Assembly: GCF_003049525.1 (NCBI RefSeq)
Contig: NZ_PYWL01000001.1
Span: 310,001-374,000, forward strand
Length of the DNA: 64,000 nt
Origin: Lysinibacillus fusiformis
Lineage (GTDB): Bacteria > Bacillota > Bacilli > Bacillales_A > Planococcaceae
Direction: 5' to 3'
Positions 1 through 9,444 of this stretch are shown here, piece by piece (the first letter of the stretch is position 1; each line of letters starts with the position of its first letter). A model generated the notes under the pieces. That model did not search any database. It worked only from the letters and a program-made list of their open reading frames with translations, and was not told the origin of the DNA. The translations under genes and the position numbers were made by a program.

Positions 1-48
1 AAAAATTGGATCGAATAAGAGCTAATTCTACCACAATTGAAGCTATAT

Positions 49-77
49 TTTAATATTCGCCTAAAAAATGCTATGAT
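49..77 (+). promoter_or_regulatory. Possible promoter of rqcH
   Basis: A TATGAT -10-like hexamer lies 17 bases after a weak -35-like TTTAAT, about 110 bases before the rqcH start codon. The -35 match is poor, so this is only a candidate. Confidence 0.25.
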
Positions 78-186
78 AAACATACAATTAGTGCTCTGCT
101 GAAGCTTGGAAATAGCGAAAGCAAGTGCAAAAAGAAAAAATACGAAAGTACCAAGATGCTTGCTATCATTGGAAAGAGGAATTCAT

Positions 187-1881
187 ATGGCATTTGACGG
201 CTTATTTACTTATTCAATAACAGCCGACCTACAACAGCTTGTGACAGGTCGAATTACTAAAATACATCAACCTAACGCTCAAGAGGTTATTTTACATGTT
301 CGTGCAAACGGGAAAAATCATAAATTGCTTTTTTCTATTCATTCTTCTTATGCACGAGTGCATCTTACGGAACAATCGATTGAAAATCCAGCAGAACCAC
401 CTATGTTTTGTATGCTGCTGCGCAAGCATTTAGAGGGTGGTTTTATTTCCTCCGTTAAACAGCTTGGATTTGACCGTATTATAATAGTAGAAATCGAAAG
501 TAAAAATGAAATTGGCGACCCTATTGTTAGACAACTACATGCTGAAATTATGGGTAGACATAGTAATCTACTTTTAATTGATAAAGAGCAAAATAAAATT
601 GTTGATAGTTTAAAGCACTTACCTCCATCTGTAAACAGTTTTCGTACCGTATTACCTGGCCAGCCTTACTTGGCTCCACCAACACAAAATAAATGGAATC
701 CTCTATTAGTTACAGAGGAAGAGCTAGCAACATTTTTTGTGGAAACTAAAAATGCCAAAGATGTTGTGACACAATTTACTGGCTTTTCACCTCTTCATGC
801 TGAGGAATTATTGTACCGCATGACATCAGCATCCAATCGAGTACAATGCTTTAAGGAAGTTATAGCCAGCTTTGCTAATGGTGGAACGAGCCCTATGTAT
901 GTATTGGCTGATCATAAAACTTACTTCTCACCAATTGAATTAACTCACTTACATGGAGATATGACAGCATATCCGAATGTTCACGAGCTTCTTGATCGAG
1001 TATTCTTTGCACGTGCGGAGCGGGACCGTGTCAAGCAGCAAGCGGGTGATTTAGAAAGATGGCTACAAAATGAAATTGATAAACTGGCTTTAAAAACGAA
1101 AAAGCTAACAAAGGACTATGTGCGTGCCTCAAAGCTCGATCAATTTCAGTTATATGGTGAACTGTTAATGGCTAATATTTACTCCTTTGAAAAGGGTGTC
1201 AAGGAAGTAACGGTCATTAATTACTACAGTGAAAATAGCGAGGAGATTACGATCCCCGTCAGTGAGCGTAAAACACCTATAGAAAATGCTCAAGGCTATT
1301 ATACAAAATATACTAAGGCCAAAAATGCATTAATCATGGTGCAACAACAACTTGAAAAAACAAAAGAAGAAATTACTTACTTTGAAATGCTGGCACAACA
1401 AGTGCAGCAAGCATCACCAGGAGATATTGAAGAAATTCGTGAAGAACTAGCCGAACAGGGCTACTTAAAGCTACGTCATTCTAAGAAAAAGAAAAAGCCT
1501 GTGAAACCTGAACCCGAGCGCTATATTTCTTCCACAGGTATAGCCATCTCTGTCGGCAAGAACAACAAGCAAAATGATATGTTGACATTTAAAATTGCAA
1601 AACGCACAGATATATGGTTACACACGAAGGATATTCCAGGCTCTCATGTTGTCATTCATTCTAGTGAACCCGATGAAACAACTCTACGGGAAGCAGCCAC
1701 ATTAGCTGCTTATTTTTCAAAGGCAAGAGAGTCTTCTTCTGTTCCAGTCGATTACACTGACATTCGTCAGGTCAAAAAACCAAATGGGGCTAAACCCGGT
1801 TTTGTGATTTACTTCGAACAAAAAACTTTGTATATCGATCCAGATGAGGCACTCATATTACAATTAAAAAAGCAGTCGTAA
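187..1881 (+). CDS. rqcH: Rqc2 homolog RqcH (NFACT family, ribosome quality control)
   Basis: RqcH binds stalled 50S subunits carrying peptidyl-tRNA and recruits Ala-tRNA to add C-terminal alanine tails that mark the chain for degradation. Older annotation calls the family fibronectin-binding protein FbpA. The N-terminal NFACT-N domain starts with MAFDGLFTYS, and the Asp-Arg pair required for tailing in B. subtilis RqcH is present at about residues 96-97. A Lys-rich coiled-coil region follows, then an NFACT-R domain from about residue 450. The 564 aa length fits the family (B. subtilis about 570). An in-frame TTG 81 bases upstream would add an unrelated basic leader; the chosen ATG has an AAAGAGGA ribosome site at good spacing. 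It is transcribed alone and followed by a terminator. Confidence 0.93.
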   Translation: MAFDGLFTYSITADLQQLVTGRITKIHQPNAQEVILHVRANGKNHKLLFSIHSSYARVHLTEQSIENPAEPPMFCMLLRKHLEGGFISSVKQLGFDRIIIVEIESKNEIGDPIVRQLHAEIMGRHSNLLLIDKEQNKIVDSLKHLPPSVNSFRTVLPGQPYLAPPTQNKWNPLLVTEEELATFFVETKNAKDVVTQFTGFSPLHAEELLYRMTSASNRVQCFKEVIASFANGGTSPMYVLADHKTYFSPIELTHLHGDMTAYPNVHELLDRVFFARAERDRVKQQAGDLERWLQNEIDKLALKTKKLTKDYVRASKLDQFQLYGELLMANIYSFEKGVKEVTVINYYSENSEEITIPVSERKTPIENAQGYYTKYTKAKNALIMVQQQLEKTKEEITYFEMLAQQVQQASPGDIEEIREELAEQGYLKLRHSKKKKKPVKPEPERYISSTGIAISVGKNNKQNDMLTFKIAKRTDIWLHTKDIPGSHVVIHSSEPDETTLREAATLAAYFSKARESSSVPVDYTDIRQVKKPNGAKPGFVIYFEQKTLYIDPDEALILQLKKQS

Positions 1882-1888
1882 AGATAGA

Positions 1889-1920
1889 GACCGAGATAAA
1901 TTTTCTCGGTTTTTTCTTTT
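1889..1920 (+). terminator. Rho-independent terminator of rqcH
   Basis: A perfect 7-bp stem (ACCGAGA with TCTCGGT) around a 7-base loop is followed directly by a T-rich tract. It starts just after the rqcH stop codon. Confidence 0.88.
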
Positions 1921-2133
1921 TTTCAATTTATAGCACGTAATCCGTACTATAAATCAATGAAAACAGCCACACCTTGATTGATTCTTACAGACAATCTTCC
2001 TTATTATAATAACAATAAAAAAACATATGAATCATCTGAACTGTTTCTTACAACAGTTATTGACTTCTACCTTTTAGCAAAGCAAAATCAAAATATAAAA
2101 GATTGAATAGCATTTCGGAAAGGGCGTATCAAT

Positions 2134-3819
2134 ATGTCTGTAGGCAAAAAATTAAGTTTCGGTTTCTTTACCATTATTCTCACGTTAATCATTTCATTAA
2201 TGATTATGTTCATGCTATTTTCAAACATAGAAAAAAAGATTGAAAATGCATTAGAAGTTCACGTAGCCCTTGTGGAATTAGCAGATGATATTCAATTTGA
2301 AATGGCCATGCAAGGTCTATTTATCCGCGCCATTATTATCGAAGACAATCCTGCGAATAAAGAAAGTTTTACAGAACATGCAAATTTACTCGATCAGCTA
2401 GTAGCTGAAATCAACGAAAAATCAAATTCCTCTGAAATGCATACATATGCAAACGAATTAAATACGTTTAATGATGCTTTTAATAAATCAGCTACTGAGG
2501 CACTCGCACTTTTTGAAGCAGGCAACCTAGAAGGAGCTTTACAAAAGGTTAATGGTGAAGTGCAGCAAGCTAATAAAGGCATCCAAGATATATCCAATAA
2601 AATTGCGAACTATCAAAAGGGACAACTCGAAACGGTTACACAAGAATCTAAACAAGCTGTGTTCAACTCTCAAATCATTTCAATTATTGCCATCATTATT
2701 GGTGTTGTCCTTGGCATTATTCTGATGGTTTATATACAGCGAACTATTTCTCGCCCTTTAAAATCGGTAGTCCATTCAGCAAACCAAATTGCAAACGGAG
2801 AATTATTCCATCAAGATGTCACTCACCATTCTAAAGATGAAATCGGTCAACTTTCAACGGCCTTTAATTCAATGAAAGGCAATCTGAAAAATTTATTAAC
2901 CCATATTCAAGACAATGCTGAGCATTTAACAGCATCAGTAGAAGAACTTTCTGCTTCTACCGAGGAAATTACTTCCTCAGCTGATGAAATAACGGTGCGT
3001 ATTAATGAAACAGCCAATGTTGCTAAAGCAGCCACAGTTGCTGCCAATGAAAGTGCTCATGCAATGGATGAAACAGCCGTAGGTGTTCAACGTATAGCAG
3101 AAGCAACGCAACAACTTCATCACAGTGCTGTAACAACGAATGAATTAGCTACAAACGGGAACAGTACCGTAGAGAATGCTCAACAACAAATGAATGTAAT
3201 CAATGATTCAACACAAATAATAAATAATCTTGTTCAAAAATTAAGTAAACAATCAGAAGAGATTAGCCAAATCACTACAGTTATTACAGCCATTACCGAT
3301 CAAACTAATTTATTAGCACTCAACGCTGCCATTGAAGCAGCCCGTGCTGGGGAGCATGGAAAAGGATTCGCGGTTGTCGCTGATGAGGTTCGTAAGTTAG
3401 CTGAGGAATCTAAACAATCGGCTAATCAAATTGTTGCCTTAACGCAGGAGATTCAAGAAGATACGCAAAATGTAGAGAAAGCTGTTTTAGATGGCCTCCA
3501 TTCGGTTACAGATGGCGTCAAAATTATTGGACATGCAGGACAAGCATTTGAGGCAATCGTGAAAGCCATCAATGGAATGACAGATCAAATAGAAGATATA
3601 TCAGCAACTTCTGAGGAAATTTCAGCTAGCGCAGAACAGGTAGCTGCTTCTGTCGCAGAAATTGCTCACGGCGCTTCAACTAGCTCAGATAGTACACAAA
3701 TAGTGGCCGCTGCTAGCAAAGAACAAACAATCACGATGCAACAAATCAATCAAGTTGCCGCACATCTAAGTGAAAAGTCCTTAGATTTACAGCATCAAAT
3801 TAATCAGTTTAAACTTTAA
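2134..3819 (+). CDS. Methyl-accepting chemotaxis protein
   Basis: A transmembrane chemoreceptor expected to signal through CheW/CheA to the flagellar motor. The order is: TM1 at about residues 8-30, an extracellular helical region (about 31-179) of the four-helix-bundle type, TM2 at about 180-201, a HAMP linker at about 203-255, and a long cytoplasmic coiled coil. The highly conserved hairpin tip lies at about residues 388-425 ([17 protein letters not shown], then [18 protein letters not shown]). The ribosome site is GGAAAGGG. The gene is monocistronic with its own terminator. The ligand cannot be told from sequence; lying next to a peptide transporter is suggestive only. The ligand region is small and lacks a Cache domain. 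Confidence 0.93.
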   Translation: MSVGKKLSFGFFTIILTLIISLMIMFMLFSNIEKKIENALEVHVALVELADDIQFEMAMQGLFIRAIIIEDNPANKESFTEHANLLDQLVAEINEKSNSSEMHTYANELNTFNDAFNKSATEALALFEAGNLEGALQKVNGEVQQANKGIQDISNKIANYQKGQLETVTQESKQAVFNSQIISIIAIIIGVVLGIILMVYIQRTISRPLKSVVHSANQIANGELFHQDVTHHSKDEIGQLSTAFNSMKGNLKNLLTHIQDNAEHLTASVEELSASTEEITSSADEITVRINETANVAKAATVAANESAHAMDETAVGVQRIAEATQQLHHSAVTTNELATNGNSTVENAQQQMNVINDSTQIINNLVQKLSKQSEEISQITTVITAITDQTNLLALNAAIEAARAGEHGKGFAVVADEVRKLAEESKQSANQIVALTQEIQEDTQNVEKAVLDGLHSVTDGVKIIGHAGQAFEAIVKAINGMTDQIEDISATSEEISASAEQVAASVAEIAHGASTSSDSTQIVAAASKEQTITMQQINQVAAHLSEKSLDLQHQINQFKL

Positions 3820-3830
3820 TGAAGCAAATG

Positions 3831-3865
3831 GTGCATTCTTTATATTGGAATGCACTATTTTTTAT
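3831..3865 (+). terminator. Terminator of the chemoreceptor gene
   Basis: An 8-bp perfect stem (GTGCATTC with GAATGCAC) with a 9-base loop, followed by a T-rich run, starts 12 bases after the stop codon. Confidence 0.88.
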
Positions 3866-4655
3866 TCATTATGTTATGTAAATCTTCTGAAGGACAAAGC
3901 ACAATACCTCAAACAGGAGATTTAGCAAAGAACTTGAACGTTAAAAAAATCAGATTTTTAGTAATTATTTGCATAATCAATCCTCGCCAGTAAGACAAAT
4001 GACAGCCTCAAAAAAACACTACAAATAAAATGGATTAAATTAGCAAAGGGCGTACAGAATTCAAGGTATTTATATACTTCATCTTTAATGAATAAAACTT
4101 AACCTGATTGCATATATACATAGCTAACCTCATTCCAAGGAAATTATTTCAATAGAATATATTTAACATAATCAATCTTTCATTAAATCCATTTTTTTCT
4201 TAGTATGGGTACATTTTTTCATAGATTAACTCTATTATTTCTTTTCACACTTCATAATTGGATAATCCTAGAAAATTACAAAATAAGTTTCTTATATATC
4301 ATTAATAGATAGAAATATTCATATTTCGAGATCATAAATTACAAGAAATTACCTACAAATGAATGTAATTCACTTAGTTTTGCTTAGATTTTCTACAAAT
4401 CTATACAATATCCTCAAAGTATTACATCTATGACTTTTGTATCATTTTTCAAATATTGATATTATTATCGAAAAAATAGGAATTTTCTATATAGTAAATC
4501 ATTTTTTTATTTTTATTCTATTTTTGATATTCAGAATAGGTAAATATCAAATTTTTATTACATAAGCACTCTATTTCATTAGCGTGGTAAATCGGAAAAA
4601 TTTATTATTCTCTTAACTGTCAGATAATACTATATAAATTTGAATCTTTTTTATT
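3866..4655. other. Long AT-rich intergenic region upstream of opp1, no gene seen
   Basis: About 790 bases of very AT-rich sequence have no open reading frame that looks coding and no RNA gene I recognise. One 9-bp inverted repeat (TTTGATATT with AATATCAAA, 11-base loop, followed by five T) lies at 4523-4556. A related TTGATATT occurs at about 4457. The stretch may hold regulatory sites for opp1 or an undetected small RNA, but I see no direct support for one. Confidence 0.55.
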
Positions 4656-4683
4656 TTGTGCACAATGATTTTTTTGGTATATT
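4656..4683 (+). promoter_or_regulatory. Putative sigma-A promoter of the opp1 operon
   Basis: A -35-like TTGTGC and a -10-like TATATT are separated by 16 bases. They lie about 50 bases upstream of the oppA start, which is preceded by a strong AAGGGGG ribosome site. Confidence 0.5.
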
Positions 4684-4731
4684 AAATAGGAGCTTCACAA
4701 AAGGCTTAAAAATTGTATAAGGGGGATTCAC

Positions 4732-6393
4732 ATGAATAAAAACAAAAAGTTTTTATTACTAACAGTTCTTGCAGTATTTTCTTTAGTACTTGCTGCATGT
4801 GGCTTCGGTGGAGATTCGTCTGAAAAATCAAAAGACGATGGAAAAGATTCTGGTTCATCAGAAACAGCTTCTTCAGGCGGCGAATTAAATGTAGTAGTAG
4901 CTTCTGAACCACCATCACTTCATCCTGCATTAGCAACAGATACAACTTCTGGAGTTATTCTTACAAATACTTTTGAAGGATTAACAACGCTTGATGCAGA
5001 CGCTCGTCCAGTTGCAGCTGCGGCTGAAAGCTGGGAAGTTAGCGAAGATCTAAAAACATACACGTTCAAATTACGTGATGCGAAATGGTCAAACGGAGAT
5101 CCAGTAGTTGCTGGTGACTTCGAATATGCTTGGAAATGGGCATTAAACCCAGACAATCTTTCTGAATATGCTTCAATCCTTTACTCTATTAAAGGTGCTG
5201 CAGCATACAACAATGGTGAAGGTTCTGCTGATGACGTAGGCGTTAAAGCTGAAGATGACAAAACATTAGTAGTAACTTTAGAAAACCCAACACCTTACTT
5301 CTTAGAATTAACAGCATTCAAAACATACGCACCATTAAACCAAAAAGTAGTTGAAGGTAATGATGAGTGGTACACAGATGCTGGTGAAAACTTTGTAACA
5401 AACGGTCCATTCACATTAGGTGAGTGGAGACACAACGATACAATCGTATTAAAGAAAAACCCAGAATACTGGGATGCTGATAAAGTGGCTTTAGATACTG
5501 TTAATATCGGTATGGTTGAATCTGAAGCAACAGCAGTAACAATGTTCAAAGGTGGCGAAATTGATTACCTTGGAGCACCTTTCCAATCTGTAGCACTTGA
5601 TGCTATCGATGGATTTAAAGCTGACAAATCTTTAAATATCAATGACCAAGCTTCTGTATACTGGTACAAGCTAAATACAAAAGATAAAATCACTGGAAAC
5701 GCTAACATCCGTAAAGCGTTAGCATTAGCAGTTGATCGACAAGGATTAATTGATAATGTTACTAAAGGTGAACAAAAACCTGCATTAGGTATGGTTCCTA
5801 CTGCGGTTCATGGCTTTGAGGAAGACCGTGGTTACTACAAAGATAATGATATCGAAGGTGCAAAAGCTGCACTTGAAGCTGGTATGAAAGAACTTGGTAT
5901 TACAAACCCAGCAGATGTAAAAATTAACCTTTCTTACAACACAAGTGAAGCACACGCTGCTATCGCACAATTCGTTCAAGAGAACTGGACTAAAAACCTT
6001 GGTATCACTGTAGGTCTTGATAACTCTGAATGGCAAGTTTATTTAGAAAAGCTTAACCAATTAGACTACCAAGTTGGCCGTATGGGCTGGGTTGGTGACT
6101 ACAATGATGCTTATACTTTCTTAGAAATGTATGACACTGCTGCAAACGGTAACAATGATACAGGTTGGGAAAATGCAGAATACAAAAAATTATTAGATCA
6201 ATCTAATACTGAAGCAGATCCAGCGAAACGTCTTGAGCTTTTAAAACAAGCTGAAGCAATTGCTGTTTCTGAGTTCCCAGTTGTTCCAATTTACTACTAC
6301 ACGAACCTTTCTGTAGTACAAGATTATGTGAAAGACATGAAGGCAGACATCCTTGGTAACATCTCTCTTAAAGAGGTTAAAGTAGAGAAATAA
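4732..6393 (+). CDS. oppA: Oligopeptide ABC transporter, substrate-binding lipoprotein (system 1)
   Basis: The extracytoplasmic peptide-binding component of an Opp importer, anchored to the membrane by lipid. A signal peptide ends in the lipobox LAAC, giving Cys23 as the lipidated residue. It is followed by a Ser/Lys/Asp-rich flexible linker and then a class C (SBP family 5) binding domain over the remaining 500 residues. The 553 aa length is typical (B. subtilis OppA 545). It is the first gene of the operon and is separated from oppB by a hairpin with a T run, which would favour high production of the binding protein. Paralogous to the system 2 binding protein but clearly different in sequence. 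Peptide length preference cannot be read from sequence. Confidence 0.95.
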   Translation: MNKNKKFLLLTVLAVFSLVLAACGFGGDSSEKSKDDGKDSGSSETASSGGELNVVVASEPPSLHPALATDTTSGVILTNTFEGLTTLDADARPVAAAAESWEVSEDLKTYTFKLRDAKWSNGDPVVAGDFEYAWKWALNPDNLSEYASILYSIKGAAAYNNGEGSADDVGVKAEDDKTLVVTLENPTPYFLELTAFKTYAPLNQKVVEGNDEWYTDAGENFVTNGPFTLGEWRHNDTIVLKKNPEYWDADKVALDTVNIGMVESEATAVTMFKGGEIDYLGAPFQSVALDAIDGFKADKSLNINDQASVYWYKLNTKDKITGNANIRKALALAVDRQGLIDNVTKGEQKPALGMVPTAVHGFEEDRGYYKDNDIEGAKAALEAGMKELGITNPADVKINLSYNTSEAHAAIAQFVQENWTKNLGITVGLDNSEWQVYLEKLNQLDYQVGRMGWVGDYNDAYTFLEMYDTAANGNNDTGWENAEYKKLLDQSNTEADPAKRLELLKQAEAIAVSEFPVVPIYYYTNLSVVQDYVKDMKADILGNISLKEVKVEK

Positions 6394-6414
6394 TCAACAA
6401 CATTTCGCTTATTT

Positions 6415-6471
6415 AGCTCTACAGCGAAGAGCTGCCTCGTAGCCCCTACGGCGCGAGTCAGCTCTTTTTAA
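6415..6471 (+). terminator. Intra-operon terminator/attenuator between oppA and oppB
   Basis: AAGAGCTG pairs with CAGCTCTT, enclosing a further GC-rich inner hairpin, and a T run follows. The left arm can instead pair with an identical AGCTCT copy just upstream (6415-6420), so two mutually exclusive hairpins are possible. Read-through is required for oppBCDF, so this is best seen as a partial terminator or an mRNA 3'-end stabiliser. Confidence 0.75.
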
Positions 6472-6525
6472 AATACGAAGGCATATATTTGTCAGACAAT
6501 TGACAAATAGAAGGAGGAGTTTTAT

Positions 6526-7455
6526 GTGATTAAATATATTTTGAAAAGGCTGATGTATATACTTCTCGCGCTTTTCGTCATCGTAACTGTTACGTTTTTC
6601 TTAATGCGTCTCGCTCCTGGTAGTCCTTTTGCGAGTGAACGTAATTTCCCACCTCAAATCGAGGAGAAGTTAAACGAAACGTATGGATTAAATAACCCTT
6701 GGTATATACAATATAAAGATTATTTAATCGATACGGCCACTTTCAATTTCGGTGAGTCAATGAAATATAAAGCGCGTTCTACAAATGATATGATTTCTGA
6801 AAGTTTCCCTGTTTCTTTAACATTAGGGATTGAGGCTATGCTATTAGCAATTGGATTCGGTGTTTTAATTGGCGTAGTTTCCGCGCTATATCATAATAAG
6901 TTCCCGGATTATTTGGCAACGTCCTTTGCGGTGCTCGGTATATCAGTACCTTCATTTATCTTAGCAGGTTTAATGCAGTATTTCTTAGCCTTTAAGCTAG
7001 GTTGGTTCCCAATCAGTGGATGGAAAGGCTTTGTTTATAGTATATTGCCAGCCCTTGCAATCGCTTTCTCACACATGGGCTTTATTGCAAAGTTAACTCG
7101 TTCAAGTATGCTAGAACAAAACAATAGTGAATATGTAAAAATGGCTCGTGCGAAAGGTATTGGTAAATGGACAATCGTATTCCGCCATACATTACGAAAT
7201 GCCCTATTACCAGTTGTAACGTACATTGGTCCTTTAACAGCTGGGGTTGTTACAGGTAGTTTCATTGTAGAGCAAATTTTCGCTATTCCTGGACTTGGTA
7301 AACACTTCGTTCAAAGTATTACAAACCGTGACTATACGGTAATTATGGGTACGACAGTGTTCTATTCCATCATCCTTTTATTTGCGGTATTAATCGTTGA
7401 TATTCTATATAGCGTAATTGATCCGCGTATCAAGCTGAAAGGAGCGAAAAAATAA
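6526..7455 (+). CDS. oppB: Oligopeptide ABC transporter permease OppB (system 1)
   Basis: An inner-membrane permease subunit that pairs with OppC to form the peptide channel. It begins MIKYILKRLMYIL, like other OppB proteins, has about six membrane helices, and carries the EAA-type cytoplasmic loop (about residues 205-225, YVKMARAKGIGK) that docks on the ATPases. The 309 aa length is normal. The start is GTG with AAGGAGGAG upstream. An ATG two bases earlier is followed at once by TGA, so it cannot encode the protein. The stop overlaps the oppC start as TAATG, implying translational coupling. Confidence 0.95.
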   Translation: MIKYILKRLMYILLALFVIVTVTFFLMRLAPGSPFASERNFPPQIEEKLNETYGLNNPWYIQYKDYLIDTATFNFGESMKYKARSTNDMISESFPVSLTLGIEAMLLAIGFGVLIGVVSALYHNKFPDYLATSFAVLGISVPSFILAGLMQYFLAFKLGWFPISGWKGFVYSILPALAIAFSHMGFIAKLTRSSMLEQNNSEYVKMARAKGIGKWTIVFRHTLRNALLPVVTYIGPLTAGVVTGSFIVEQIFAIPGLGKHFVQSITNRDYTVIMGTTVFYSIILLFAVLIVDILYSVIDPRIKLKGAKK

Positions 7456-8375
7456 TGACACAGCAACAAATTGAAAAAGATAAGTTTAAAATTGTTGGTG
7501 GCAATCATGAAGCAACGGAAAAATTAGCTGATAAATCAGTCTCCTTTTGGAAAGAAGTATTTCTCCGTTTCTCTCATAATAAATTGGCCATTATCGGTAT
7601 AATTATTTTAATCGTTGTCATTTTAATGGCAATTTTTGTACCAATTTTATCTCAATATAAAGCAAGTGATCAGCTTGGTGTATACAATGCACCACCATCT
7701 GCACAATTTTGGTTTGGAACAGATGATCTAGGTCGTGACATTTTCGTTCGTATTTGGGAAGGAGCTCGTATTTCCCTATTTATCGGAATTGCTGCGGCGG
7801 TTATTGACTTAATTATCGGTGTTATTTGGGGAAGTATTTCAGGTTTATCAGGCGGTCGCGTTGATAATATTATGATGCGTATTGCTGACGTTTTAACAGC
7901 TGTACCCTACCTTTTAGTAGTAATCGTACTTTTAGTTGTTATGCAACCAGGTTTATTCCCTATGATTATTGCCTTATCTATCACTGGATGGATTAATATG
8001 GCACGTATCGTTCGTGGTGAAGTATTATCTATTAAAAATCAAGAATACGTTCTTGCTGCCCGTACATTAGGTGCAAGTACAGGACATTTAATTATTAAAC
8101 ACTTAGTTCCGAATGCTCTTGGTGCCATTTTAGTAACGATGACTTTAACAATCCCATCGGCTATCTTCACTGAGTCATTCTTAAGTTATCTTGGTCTTGG
8201 GGTTCCTGCTCCAACTGCTTCATGGGGTACAATGGCTTCTGACGGTAATAAGGCTATAGCTAATGCACCATGGCGCTTGATTTTCCCAGCAGTATTTATC
8301 TCACTAACAATCTTTGCGTTTAACGCAGTTGGTGACGGCTTACGTGATGCTCTAGATCCAAAACTACGTAAATAA
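7455..8375 (+). CDS. oppC: Oligopeptide ABC transporter permease OppC (system 1)
   Basis: The second permease subunit of the importer. A cytoplasmic N-terminal tail of about 45 residues precedes the first membrane helix, as in OppC/DppC proteins. The periplasmic-side motif FGTDDLGRDIF (about residues 90-100) and the EAA loop (YVLAARTLGAS, about 197-207) are present. Its start codon overlaps the oppB stop by one base. At 306 aa it matches family length. Confidence 0.95.
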   Translation: MTQQQIEKDKFKIVGGNHEATEKLADKSVSFWKEVFLRFSHNKLAIIGIIILIVVILMAIFVPILSQYKASDQLGVYNAPPSAQFWFGTDDLGRDIFVRIWEGARISLFIGIAAAVIDLIIGVIWGSISGLSGGRVDNIMMRIADVLTAVPYLLVVIVLLVVMQPGLFPMIIALSITGWINMARIVRGEVLSIKNQEYVLAARTLGASTGHLIIKHLVPNALGAILVTMTLTIPSAIFTESFLSYLGLGVPAPTASWGTMASDGNKAIANAPWRLIFPAVFISLTIFAFNAVGDGLRDALDPKLRK

Positions 8376-8388
8376 GGAGGTGGCCGAA

Positions 8389-9444
8389 ATGAGTAAAACA
8401 ATTCTTGAAGTAAAAGATTTAAAAATTAACTTTAAAACTTATGCTGGGCTTGTTCATGCTGTACGTGGTGTTAACTTTGATTTAAAGGAAGGTGAAACAC
8501 TAGCTATAGTTGGTGAATCAGGTTCGGGTAAGAGTGTTACGAGTAATGCATTAATGAAACTAATTCCGCAGCCACCTGGTATTTATGAGTCAGGACAAAT
8601 TTTATTTAATGGCCGTGATTTAGTTCCGTTAACTGATAAAGAAATGTCTAAAGTACGCGGAAATGAAATTGCGATGATTTTCCAAGATCCAATGACAAGT
8701 TTGAATCCAACTATGAAGGTCGGACGTCAAATAACTGAAGTAATTTTGCAACATAGAAAAGTTTCTAAAGTAGATGCAAAAAACCGTGCCATCGAGCTTT
8801 TAACACAGGTAGGTATCCCCTTCCCTGAGAAACGCTATAATCAATATCCACATGAGTTTTCAGGTGGTATGCGTCAACGTGTGGTTATTGCGATCGCCCT
8901 GGCGGCTGATCCTAAGCTATTGATTGCCGATGAGCCAACAACAGCTCTAGATGTTACCATTCAAGCACAAATTTTAGAGCTAATGAAGGAAATTCAAAAG
9001 AACTCGAAAACATCTATCATTTTCATTACACACGATTTAGGTGTTGTGGCGAACATTGCAGATCGTGTAGCCGTAATGTACGCTGGACAAATCGTGGAGT
9101 ATGGTACTGTTAATGATATTTTCTATAATCCAAAGCACCCATACACATGGGGTCTACTAGGTTCTATGCCTGATCTAGATAATGATACGGATGAGTTATT
9201 GCGCACGATTCCTGGTTCACCACCAGATCTTACGAACCCACCTAAAGGGGATGCATTTGCAGCACGTAACGAGTTCGCAATGGCCATTGATTATGAACAA
9301 GAACCACCAATGTTCCAAGTGAGTGAAACGCATTTTGCAAAAACGTGGTTATTGCATCCTGATGCACCAAAGATTCCTCTTCCTGAAGCAGTTGCTAAAC
9401 GTATTGAAGGGTATTTAGCAAAGGAGGCACAAGAAAATGACTAA
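8389..9444 (+). CDS. oppD: Oligopeptide ABC transporter ATPase OppD (system 1)
   Basis: One of two cytoplasmic ATPases that energise peptide import. It has Walker A GESGSGKS (about residues 42-49), the Q-loop in FQDPMTSLNP, the signature FSGGMRQR, Walker B LLIADE and the switch His in ITHD. A C-terminal oligopeptide/dipeptide transporter extension is present but lacks the usual Cys cluster, which is replaced by AARNEFAMAID. The ATG is chosen over an in-frame GTG nine bases upstream because AAGGAGG is correctly spaced only for the ATG. It gives 351 aa and overlaps oppF by 8 bases. Confidence 0.94.
   Translation: MSKTILEVKDLKINFKTYAGLVHAVRGVNFDLKEGETLAIVGESGSGKSVTSNALMKLIPQPPGIYESGQILFNGRDLVPLTDKEMSKVRGNEIAMIFQDPMTSLNPTMKVGRQITEVILQHRKVSKVDAKNRAIELLTQVGIPFPEKRYNQYPHEFSGGMRQRVVIAIALAADPKLLIADEPTTALDVTIQAQILELMKEIQKNSKTSIIFITHDLGVVANIADRVAVMYAGQIVEYGTVNDIFYNPKHPYTWGLLGSMPDLDNDTDELLRTIPGSPPDLTNPPKGDAFAARNEFAMAIDYEQEPPMFQVSETHFAKTWLLHPDAPKIPLPEAVAKRIEGYLAKEAQEND

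Noticed and set aside
106..186. Upstream TTG extension of rqcH
   Set aside because: The added 27 residues are basic and not family-like, and the ribosome site fits the internal ATG.
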